A stretch of DNA of 54,734 nucleotides from NCBI GenBank assembly GCA_016926755.1, contig JAFGNZ010000183.1, forward strand, positions 1 to 54,734. The letters run 5' to 3'. The notes beneath the pieces are model-generated. The model saw only the letters and a list, made by a program, of their open reading frames with translations. It did not search any database and had not been told where the DNA came from. Every line of letters starts with the position of its first letter. Position 1 is the stretch's first letter. Position numbers and translations under genes: made by a program. Shown here in pieces: positions 16,596 through 23,942 of this stretch. The DNA comes from Myxococcaceae bacterium (lineage in GTDB: Bacteria; Myxococcota; Myxococcia; Myxococcales; Myxococcaceae).

Positions 16596-18133
16596 CGATA
16601 GCCTCCACCCCAGATGGCCATCCCGCCAGTGTGTGAATTGGCCAGTCCGTGCTCGGAGAGGGGCACCAGTTGCATTCTGCCAACGTCTTGATGGTGGTGC
16701 CATGTATAGCCAGGAGGTGCTACGTGTGAATGGAGCAGGTCGTCCACGGCCCCTGGGCTCAAGCTGAGTTCCTTTGCAAGGGATGGGTCCTTCTCGATAG
16801 CGCGAAAGAGTTTTTCGTTGGATGCTCTCAGGTGTGCCTTGGGGTTGCCGTTTCCGATGTGTATATCGTCGAGCAGGGTTTCGAACTTTGTATTGAACTT
16901 GGGGAACCCGTCCTTGTCGAATTGGATGGTGGCTTGTCCATTGGTGATGGTTTTTCCGGCCCGGTCTCTCCCTTTGTTTTCGATCAGGCGCCAAGGGTTC
17001 TGCGAGTCCTCATATGGGTGGATTCGCCCATCCTCAGTCAGGCGGGGCTTGCGCCAGGACTCGACCGAGGTCAGCCGGTACTTCGAGGCGGGGGCTGGTG
17101 CGCTGGGCGGGGAGTTGCTTCCACCGCCGTTGCTCATGCCCTGGTTGGCCATCAGCAGGGCGCCCGGCTCCATGGAGACGGTGAGGATGCGGCCCGTCAC
17201 CTTCAGCGACTTCACCTGCCCCATGGCGCGAAAGGGGAGGCCTTGCGCCGTCGCCATCCTCGAGGCCTGGGCCAACTGCGGCAGCTGCGCTCCACCGCCG
17301 CCAACTCCAGCGCCGCCGGCCGAGCCGAGCGCCGCCGTGGCCGCCAGGATGAGCAGCCGGGTGACTTTCTCGCCCAACACCTGGCCGAAGCGCCTGCCTG
17401 CCGCGCGCAGCTCGGAGAAGGTGCGCGCGCGCCGGGCCGCCGCGTCCATGTGCCGCCAGCCTTCGATGATGCCCGACAGCGCGTCCCAGCCTACGTAGGC
17501 CACCAGAGAGAGGGTCAGGCCGATGACGATGAGCTTGGAGATGGGCTCGGGGATTGCGAGCAGCGCCATCGTGGTGGTGAGCGAGACCATGATCGCCAGC
17601 TGGAGCTGAACGGGGTCCAGCACTTCGTCGATGACGGCGGCGGTGCCGAGCCAGACGCCTTCGGTGGCCAGGGCGAAGGCCAGATCCCTCCTGGCCTTGT
17701 CGCTCAGGTAGCGCTGGCCCTTGAGCACATTCCAGCAGTCGCCCGGCGTGCCGCGCTCCTCGCACCACTGGAGGTATTCCTGGACGAGCTCGTCCTGCGG
17801 GTTGCGCTCTTCCGGGTTGCCCCAGGAGATGACCTCCAGCCGCTTCTCGGGCCGGGGAGGCAGCTTTTTTCGCAACTGGCTGACGAGCCGTACCATCGCG
17901 GCCTCGTACTCGGCCTGGGTCAGCTCCACTGGCTCCAGGCGAGCAGGAGGACGCACCACCTTGAGCGGTGCGCCCTCTGCCATGAGCACGATGCGTGACC
18001 CGGTGTCCGCCGGGTCGAATCCACGTGGCACCCCGCTGTCAGTGGCGCAGGCAGTCACGCACAGCAACAAGGCCAGGAGGCATGGCCCCCTGGCCGCTGG
18101 CTTTGTCTTCTTGCGCAAGGCCTGGGTGCTCAT
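16592..18133 (-). CDS. WHH-nuclease lipoprotein polymorphic toxin (SitA-like)
   Basis: 513 residues. A lipobox (VTAC, Cys 29) marks an envelope lipoprotein. The N-terminal 170 residues are globular and charged; residues about 170-225 hold hydrophobic stretches and residues about 265-290 an Ala/Gly-rich stretch that may aid membrane passage; a Pro/Ser linker follows; the C-terminal 130 residues end in GYTWHHHQDVGRMQL (Trp 478) and HTGGMAIWGGGYR, a WHH-type HNH nuclease. The adjacent SUKH gene is the antitoxin. By analogy with Myxococcus SitA, it is delivered to kin by outer-membrane exchange; traAB genes are not in this window. It starts 16 bases downstream of an esterase gene. GC content falls toward the 3' toxin domain. 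Confidence 0.8.
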   Translation of the reverse strand: MSTQALRKKTKPAARGPCLLALLLCVTACATDSGVPRGFDPADTGSRIVLMAEGAPLKVVRPPARLEPVELTQAEYEAAMVRLVSQLRKKLPPRPEKRLEVISWGNPEERNPQDELVQEYLQWCEERGTPGDCWNVLKGQRYLSDKARRDLAFALATEGVWLGTAAVIDEVLDPVQLQLAIMVSLTTTMALLAIPEPISKLIVIGLTLSLVAYVGWDALSGIIEGWRHMDAAARRARTFSELRAAGRRFGQVLGEKVTRLLILAATAALGSAGGAGVGGGGAQLPQLAQASRMATAQGLPFRAMGQVKSLKVTGRILTVSMEPGALLMANQGMSNGGGSNSPPSAPAPASKYRLTSVESWRKPRLTEDGRIHPYEDSQNPWRLIENKGRDRAGKTITNGQATIQFDKDGFPKFNTKFETLLDDIHIGNGNPKAHLRASNEKLFRAIEKDPSLAKELSLSPGAVDDLLHSHVAPPGYTWHHHQDVGRMQLVPLSEHGLANSHTGGMAIWGGGYR

Positions 18134-18149
18134 GCCCGGCGAGCGTCGC

Positions 18150-19253
18150 TCAGTACACCGTGCTCTGCCAGGGGAACAGGTACGTCAGCGGGATGTGCAG
18201 CCGCGCCGCCCATGCCGACTCGTTGTGCCCCGCGCCCTGCGCCACGTAGTAGTTGAGATCGCTGCCCTGCACGTAGCCATCCACCACGAGCGCATCCCTC
18301 ATCCGAGTCGTCTCCGGCAGCCCGTCGCTGCTCGTCCCCGCGTCGATGTAGATGTTCACCGCCACCTTCGTCGTCGCCGCCTCCACCTCCCGAGGCAACA
18401 TCTGGTCGTTCCACCAGAAGGAGCTCGAGAGCGCTCCCAGCTTCGAGAACACCTGCGGCTGCCGCCGACCCATGTAGAAGGACACCAGCCCCCCCAGCGA
18501 CGAGCCCATCAGCGCCGTGTTCTTGTTGCCCGGCAGCGTGCGGTAGCTCTGGTCGATGTATGGCTTCACCGTCTCCAGGATGAACCGCTCGTAGACGCTC
18601 GCTCCGCCGCCCCCGTACTCCGGATCACAGCACGGCGTGTACTCGTAGATGCGGCTGGACCCACCGTTGTCGATGCCGACGACGATCACCTCGTCCATCT
18701 GCCCGTTGTTGATCAGGCTGTTGGCCGTCTCGTCCACCCTCCACTCCACCCCGCCAAAAGCCGTCGAGGCCTCGAAGAGGTTCTGCCCGTCATGCATGTA
18801 CAGCACCGGGTAGCGCTTGAGCGGATTCAGCGAGTAGCTGGGCGGCAGGTAGATCCGCAGCGTCCGCGTGTTGCCCAGCTGCGGCGAGCTGAAGTTGTTC
18901 ACCTTCACCAGGGTGCCGGCCCGCGCCTGGAAGAACGGGTAGATGTCCACCGTCGCGCCCGCCTTCACCTTGTAGTTGGCCCCCACCGACCACGCCGCGT
19001 CGTTGATGAGCGGCTTGAGCTCCACATCCCCCACCGAGTTCGCCCAGGTGTACGTCCAGGCGTTGCCCGTGCTCCAGGTGGCGTTGACCCCGGTGCTCCA
19101 GCTGAACGGCGCCTTGTTGCCACGCAGCGTGATGCGGTTGCCCCACCCCACGTCGTAGAAGACCCGGACGGTGGTGGCGTCCGCCGCCGTGGCGAACACG
19201 AGGAGCAGCAGGCAGGCCAGGGCCCTGGCCCGGCTCAACAAGAACGTGCACAT
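18150..19253 (-). CDS. Secreted esterase (esterase D-type alpha/beta hydrolase) with N-terminal beta domain
   Basis: 367 residues with a signal peptide ending near ATAADA. Residues about 27-110 form a beta-rich module (VRVFYDVGWGNRITLRGN, then PFSWSTG) resembling starch-binding CBM20/25-type domains. The catalytic domain starts at RTLRIYLPPSY and has VLYMHDGQNLF, the nucleophile elbow GSSLGG and the late histidine in GAGHNESAW, as in the PF00756 esterase family (feruloyl esterase, enterochelin esterase, antigen 85). Substrate is probably an ester on a polysaccharide or siderophore. It lies 16 bases upstream of the WHH toxin gene and may share its transcript. Confidence 0.82.
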   Translation of the reverse strand: MCTFLLSRARALACLLLLVFATAADATTVRVFYDVGWGNRITLRGNKAPFSWSTGVNATWSTGNAWTYTWANSVGDVELKPLINDAAWSVGANYKVKAGATVDIYPFFQARAGTLVKVNNFSSPQLGNTRTLRIYLPPSYSLNPLKRYPVLYMHDGQNLFEASTAFGGVEWRVDETANSLINNGQMDEVIVVGIDNGGSSRIYEYTPCCDPEYGGGGASVYERFILETVKPYIDQSYRTLPGNKNTALMGSSLGGLVSFYMGRRQPQVFSKLGALSSSFWWNDQMLPREVEAATTKVAVNIYIDAGTSSDGLPETTRMRDALVVDGYVQGSDLNYYVAQGAGHNESAWAARLHIPLTYLFPWQSTVY

Positions 19254-19432
19254 GGTGTGACTCCCTCCCAGTGGATGGCGCCGCGCGGCGGAGTACTACC
19301 GAGCCACCAACCGCAGGCCAGCCAGCCATGTTGGCAGCCTGTCCAGTCATGGACAAGCCGCCAGCCGGAGATATCGAGCGGCGCCGCTACGAAGAAATTG
19401 ACTCCGGACTCCGGTCCGTCTGCACTCCGCCC

Positions 19433-21076
19433 ATGCGCTGTCGTGCCACGTCCTGGTTCCTGCTCCTGCTCCTCGTCCTCTCCGGCTGCTCGCGCTGTGG
19501 GAAGGAGAGTGGCCCGTCAGGTGGCACGGCGGCGAAACCCGCCACCGTCGAGCGCTACCTGCCGCGTGATGCGCAGGCGGCCATCGTCGTCTCGGATCTC
19601 GGCGCGCTCGGGGAGAAGCTGGCGCGCTTCCAGAACCTCAAGATCGCCTCCTTCCTGGCGAAGCTGCAGAACTTCCAGTCCGCGGAGGGCTATGTCTCCG
19701 CCGTGATGCGTCAGGTCGGCGTGGATCTGCGCAGCCGCCAGGCGATGGAGAAGGCCGGGATCGACCCCGGCAAGGGCGCGGGCGCCGCGTTCCTCACCGC
19801 CAACCAGGCCTTCACCGTGCTCGGGGTGAAGGACGCGAAGACGCTGGAGGAGACCTTCGCCAACCTCGCGCGCAACCGCCTCGGCGCCCCCGAGCGCAAG
19901 GAGGAGAAGGCCGGGGGCGGCACGCTCGTCACCTTCAGTCGGAAGGGCGCCGCCCGGCCGGAGCTGGGCCTGCTCTTCATCGGCGACTTCGTCCTGGTGG
20001 CCCCGGGGACCACCGTGGAGCGGCTGCCGGCGCTGGCCTCGCAGCCCGTGGAGAAGTCCCTGGTCGAGGAGCCCGTGATGGCCGCCTCGCTCGCGCGGCT
20101 CCCCAAGGAGCGCGACTTCCACGTCTACCTCCCCGGCGGCACCGAGCTGGTGCGCCCAGGCACCGTGCAGGGGCTGACCCTCACCGGCCTCGTCGAGGAG
20201 CGCGCGGTGACGCTGCGCGCGGACGCGCCCTGGCCGGACACGCAGGAGTCGCTGGCGCCGCTCGTTTCCAAGGAGGCGGCGGACCTGCTGGGCTACCTGC
20301 CCGCGGACAGCTTCCTGGTGGCGCGCTACCGCGGGGACCCGGCCACGCTGGGCGGCGTGTGGCCCTACCTCGCGGGCCCCTATGTCACCCGCGCGGTGCA
20401 GCAGAGCGGCTTCGACGTGAAGGGCGAGGTGCTCGACAACCTCCAGAGCGGCATCGTGGCCGGTCTCGCGCTGGCGCCCACCGCCCAGCTCGGCAGCGGG
20501 CTTCCGCAGCTGGACATCCGCCGCACCAGCCCCTTCAGCTACGTGCAGCTGATGGTGCTCGCCGAGGCGAAGGACGCCGCCAAGGCCCAGGCCACGCTGG
20601 CGAAGATCCCCGAGATGGCCGGCAACTTCGGAGCCCAGGTGAAGCCCGAGGACGTGGGCGGCAAGCGCGTGTACCTCACCTCGTACCGGGCGGGGGAGGG
20701 GGCGCACTTCGCGGAGGTGGGCGGGAAGCTGGTGCTCGCGGCGCCGCGCTCCCGGCTCGAGGCGGCGCTCACGGGCCTGCCGGGCAAGCCGGGAGAGAGC
20801 CCCGTGGCGCCGGATCTCCGAGACGCCATGAAGGAGCCGGTCCTCGCCGTGGTGCTGGATCTGCGCAGGCTGGCTGACGCGGTGCGCAACCTGCCCTCCG
20901 AGGCCTGGGGCGTCGGGGGCTTCGCCATCAAGGCCACGGCCATCCGGTGGCTGGAGGCCACGGATGATCTGCGCGCGGTGACCTTCCACCTGTCCCAGAA
21001 GGAGCGGGCCCTGCAGGCGGAGCTCTCCCTCAAGCTGACGGCCGCCCCTCCCCAGCCCCCCGAGTCGGCCCAGTGA
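19433..21076 (+). CDS. Lipoprotein resembling DUF3352, first gene of a LolD-like ABC operon
   Basis: 547 residues from the ATG at 19433; this start puts a signal with lipobox LSGC (Cys 19) at the N-terminus, while an in-frame extension to 19271 adds a poor leader. The mature protein begins VERYLPRDAQAAIVVSDLGA and carries several alpha/beta repeats of the DUF3352 type (a domain of unknown function starting with a LPxD-like motif). The last codons overlap the GTG start of the ATPase. Coupling to a LolD-like ATPase and an FtsX-type permease suggests an envelope lipoprotein serviced by or assisting that transporter. Confidence 0.75.
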   Translation: MRCRATSWFLLLLLVLSGCSRCGKESGPSGGTAAKPATVERYLPRDAQAAIVVSDLGALGEKLARFQNLKIASFLAKLQNFQSAEGYVSAVMRQVGVDLRSRQAMEKAGIDPGKGAGAAFLTANQAFTVLGVKDAKTLEETFANLARNRLGAPERKEEKAGGGTLVTFSRKGAARPELGLLFIGDFVLVAPGTTVERLPALASQPVEKSLVEEPVMAASLARLPKERDFHVYLPGGTELVRPGTVQGLTLTGLVEERAVTLRADAPWPDTQESLAPLVSKEAADLLGYLPADSFLVARYRGDPATLGGVWPYLAGPYVTRAVQQSGFDVKGEVLDNLQSGIVAGLALAPTAQLGSGLPQLDIRRTSPFSYVQLMVLAEAKDAAKAQATLAKIPEMAGNFGAQVKPEDVGGKRVYLTSYRAGEGAHFAEVGGKLVLAAPRSRLEAALTGLPGKPGESPVAPDLRDAMKEPVLAVVLDLRRLADAVRNLPSEAWGVGGFAIKATAIRWLEATDDLRAVTFHLSQKERALQAELSLKLTAAPPQPPESAQ

Positions 21077-21771
21077 TCCGCGCGCGCGATCTCCAGAAGG
21101 AGTACCTCGACGGCGACGGCACGCTGGTGCGCGTGCTGGACGGCCTGTCCCTCGATGTGGAGCAGGGGGACTTCGTCGCCGTGGTGGGCCCCTCCGGCAG
21201 CGGCAAGTCCACGCTGCTGCACCTGCTGGGCGGGCTGGACGTGCACTACACCGGCGAGGTGGAGGTGGGGGGCGTCAAGCTGCGCGGGCTGAGCGATCGC
21301 GAGCTGGCCCGCTTCCGCAACTCGCACGTGGGCTTCGTCTTCCAGTCCTTCCACCTCATCCCCAACCTCTCGGCGGTGGAGAACGTGCTGCTGCCCTCGC
21401 ACTTCGGCGCGGCGTCAACCGACGCGCGCAAGCGGGCCGAGGCCATGCTGGATCGCGTGGGGCTGCTGGCCAAGAAGGACCGCGCGCCGGTGCGCCTGTC
21501 CGGCGGCGAGCGCCAGCGCGTGGCCATCGCCCGCGCCCTCTTCACAGGCCCCAAGCTGCTGCTGTGTGACGAGCCCACCGGCAACCTCGACGCGGCCACC
21601 GGCGCCGGTGTCATCCAGCTCTTCCACGAGCTGCACCGCGAGGGGCTCACCGTGCTCGCCGTCACCCACGAGGAGCGCATGAGCTCCGCCGCCCGCCGCG
21701 TGCTGCGGCTGAAGGAGGGCCGGCTCGTCGAGGAGCCCGCCGCCAGCGCCGCCCTGGGAGGTGCGTCATGA
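21073..21771 (+). CDS. ABC transporter ATP-binding protein, LolD/MacB class
   Basis: 232 residues. Walker A GPSGSGKST, Q-loop VFQSFHLIPNLSAVENV, signature LSGGERQRVAIARAL and Walker B LLLCDEPTGNLD are all canonical. The sequence and size match the type VII (LolD, MacB, FtsE) ATPases that drive mechanotransmission rather than membrane transport. Overlaps both neighbours by four bases (GTGA and ATGA), so the operon is tightly coupled. Confidence 0.93.
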   Translation: MIRARDLQKEYLDGDGTLVRVLDGLSLDVEQGDFVAVVGPSGSGKSTLLHLLGGLDVHYTGEVEVGGVKLRGLSDRELARFRNSHVGFVFQSFHLIPNLSAVENVLLPSHFGAASTDARKRAEAMLDRVGLLAKKDRAPVRLSGGERQRVAIARALFTGPKLLLCDEPTGNLDAATGAGVIQLFHELHREGLTVLAVTHEERMSSAARRVLRLKEGRLVEEPAASAALGGAS

Positions 21772-23048
21772 GGCTGTCCGCGCTCTCCCGCCTGGTGCGC
21801 CTGAGCCTCGCCCGCGAGCGGCGCGGCGCGTTCTTCTCCGCCTTCGGCGTGGCCGTGGGCGTCGGGGCGCTCGTCTTCTTCGTGGGCATGGGCCTGGGCG
21901 TGGGCCGCGTCATCCGCGAGCGCATCTTCCCCACGGACGCGCGGCTGGTGGACGTGGTGCCCCCGTCGGTGTCGCTCGGCTCGCTGCTCGGCGGCGGCAA
22001 GCTGGACACCGAGACGGTGGCGCGCCTGGAGGCCCTCGCCGGCGTGGAGAAGGTGTACCGGAAGATGAACGTGCGCGTGCCCGCCGTCAGCCGCTACGAG
22101 GGCGCCTTCTTCGGCGCCCGGCTGCGCATGGGCATGGAGGTGCTGGCCGTGGGCGTGGATCCGGGGCTCGTGGCCAACGACGTCCGCCTGGGAGAGTTCA
22201 AGGATCCGGGGCCGGACAAGCCCATCCCCGCCGTCATCTCCACGCGCCTGCTGGAGATCTACAACAAGACCTTCGCCCCGGCCCGCAGGCTGCCGCAGAT
22301 CTCCCCGGAGATGATCGTCGGCTTCGGCTTCCCCGTGGAGTTCAACCGCTCCTATGTGGCGCAGGCCGCGCCGGGCCCGACGACGCCCGCGCAGGCCCAG
22401 GTGGTGGGCGCCTCCGATCGCGCCCTGCTGGCGGGCATCACCATCCCCCTGGAGACGGCGATCCGCCTCAACCGAGCCTCCGGGGTGGACGCCGAGACCT
22501 TCACCGGCGTGACGCTGGTGGCGACCGATCCCTCCCGAGTGCCGGCCCTCGTCACCGCGGTGAAGGAGATGGGCCTGGAGATCGACGACCAGGAGCGGCG
22601 CCTGGCGGAGAACGCGGGCGCGGCCGTGACGCTCACCACCTCCGCGCTCGCGCTGCTGTCCATCCTCATCTGCGTGCTGGCCGCGGTGAACATCGCCCAC
22701 GCGCTCTCCGCCTCGGTGCGCGCGCGCGCCAAGGAGATCGGCGTGATGCAGGCGGTGGGCGCCTCGCGCGCGGATGTGCGCAACATCGTCCTGGCCGAGG
22801 CCGGCGTGGTGGGGCTCCTCGGCGGCGCCATCGGGACGGCGGCGGCGCTGGGGCTCGCCCTGGCCGTGAATCGGCTCGCCGCCCGCTACCTGCCGGACTT
22901 CCCCTTCAAGCCCGACAGCTTCTTCTCCTTCCCCTGGCCGGTGGTGCTGGGCGGCGTGGCGCTCGGCCTCTTCGCCGCGCTCGCCGGGGCCTACTTCCCC
23001 AGCCGCCGCGCCGCCGCGATGGACCCGGCCAGGACGCTGGCGGGATGA
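21768..23048 (+). CDS. ABC transporter permease, FtsX/MacB type
   Basis: 426 residues. One N-terminal transmembrane helix (about residues 20-42), a large periplasmic domain (about 43-280) and three C-terminal helices beginning at TLTTSALALLSILICVLAAV. The cytoplasmic loop with ARAKEIGVMQAVGASRADV is the signature of the MacB/LolCE family, and the protein ends with the typical SRRAAAMDPARTLAG. It pairs with the preceding ATPase. Likely cargo is a lipoprotein or other envelope factor; the lipoprotein encoded first in the operon is a candidate. Confidence 0.9.
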   Translation: MRLSALSRLVRLSLARERRGAFFSAFGVAVGVGALVFFVGMGLGVGRVIRERIFPTDARLVDVVPPSVSLGSLLGGGKLDTETVARLEALAGVEKVYRKMNVRVPAVSRYEGAFFGARLRMGMEVLAVGVDPGLVANDVRLGEFKDPGPDKPIPAVISTRLLEIYNKTFAPARRLPQISPEMIVGFGFPVEFNRSYVAQAAPGPTTPAQAQVVGASDRALLAGITIPLETAIRLNRASGVDAETFTGVTLVATDPSRVPALVTAVKEMGLEIDDQERRLAENAGAAVTLTTSALALLSILICVLAAVNIAHALSASVRARAKEIGVMQAVGASRADVRNIVLAEAGVVGLLGGAIGTAAALGLALAVNRLAARYLPDFPFKPDSFFSFPWPVVLGGVALGLFAALAGAYFPSRRAAAMDPARTLAG

Positions 23049-23839
23049 CGCTCCCGGGCCGAAGGATCCTCCTGGCCAACGCCGCCTGCCTGCTCCTGCT
23101 GGCCTGGCTCTACGGGGGAGATCTCCTCGACGCCCTCCGCGCCCGCGGCGCCGACGTCTCCGCCTTCGTCGAGCCGCCCCCGCTCGTCCGCCCCGCGGGG
23201 GTGCTCGCCCTGGCGGCCCTCGCCCTGGGTGCGACGGTGTGGGGTATGCTGCGCCGCAGGGGAGATGACTTCAAGGGCTACCGACTGCTGCCCCTGCTCC
23301 TGGTGGGGGCCCTCTTCGTGGATCTGGTCTTCGCGGAGAGCCGCATGCCGCTGGGCTCCACGGATCTGGCCACCATGTCGCTGAGGTACTTCCACAACCT
23401 GGCGCAGCAGCAGGCCACCGAGGATGCCGTGCCGGCCGATCCCGCGATGCTCAGCCCCCTGCTCCAGAAGCTGGGGCGCCCGCCGTACCTCGTCCGAGGC
23501 CAGCCCGCCAGCCAGTACACCCTCCAGGTCCGTCAGGACTGTGAGGGCCCCGTGCGCTCGGCGCCCGGGCTCCAGCCCGGCACCTTCATCTACTGCGTGG
23601 CCCCTGGGCGAAAGGGCGCCTGGATCACCCTGGTGGGGCTCCCCGCCGAGCAGCGCTTCGGCACGCCTGACATACTCTCCGTGCGAGGCGAGGCGCGTTT
23701 CCTGCTCGTCCAGCCCTCCCGGCCGGAGGAGGAGCCCGGCAGCAGCGAGGTGTTCGCTCCCTTCCGGGACAGGGCCTCGGGAGGGGCCGCGCCACCTGGG
23801 CCTCGAAGCGAGGGCTCGGAAGCCCTCCCCGGGCCCTGA
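23045..23839 (+). CDS. Membrane protein, last gene of the ABC operon
   Basis: 264 residues from an ATG overlapping the permease stop (ATGA). Three hydrophobic segments are near residues 8-22, 50-65 and 80-97; the remainder is soluble, contains RYFHNLAQQQATEDAVPADP, two cysteines and a Pro/Gly-rich tail. I do not recognise a family. Operon position suggests an accessory subunit of the LolD-like transporter. The 103-base gap to the next kinase gene contains no clear terminator. Confidence 0.75.
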   Translation: MTLPGRRILLANAACLLLLAWLYGGDLLDALRARGADVSAFVEPPPLVRPAGVLALAALALGATVWGMLRRRGDDFKGYRLLPLLLVGALFVDLVFAESRMPLGSTDLATMSLRYFHNLAQQQATEDAVPADPAMLSPLLQKLGRPPYLVRGQPASQYTLQVRQDCEGPVRSAPGLQPGTFIYCVAPGRKGAWITLVGLPAEQRFGTPDILSVRGEARFLLVQPSRPEEEPGSSEVFAPFRDRASGGAAPPGPRSEGSEALPGP

Positions 23840-23942
23840 GCAAGGGCCTGCCTCCCCGCTCTCCGAGGGCTCCTCCGATGGTTGACCCTGTGGAGGCGCG
23901 ATCGCTAGGCTCCAGGCCCAAACCCCGAGACCCTCGAATCTC

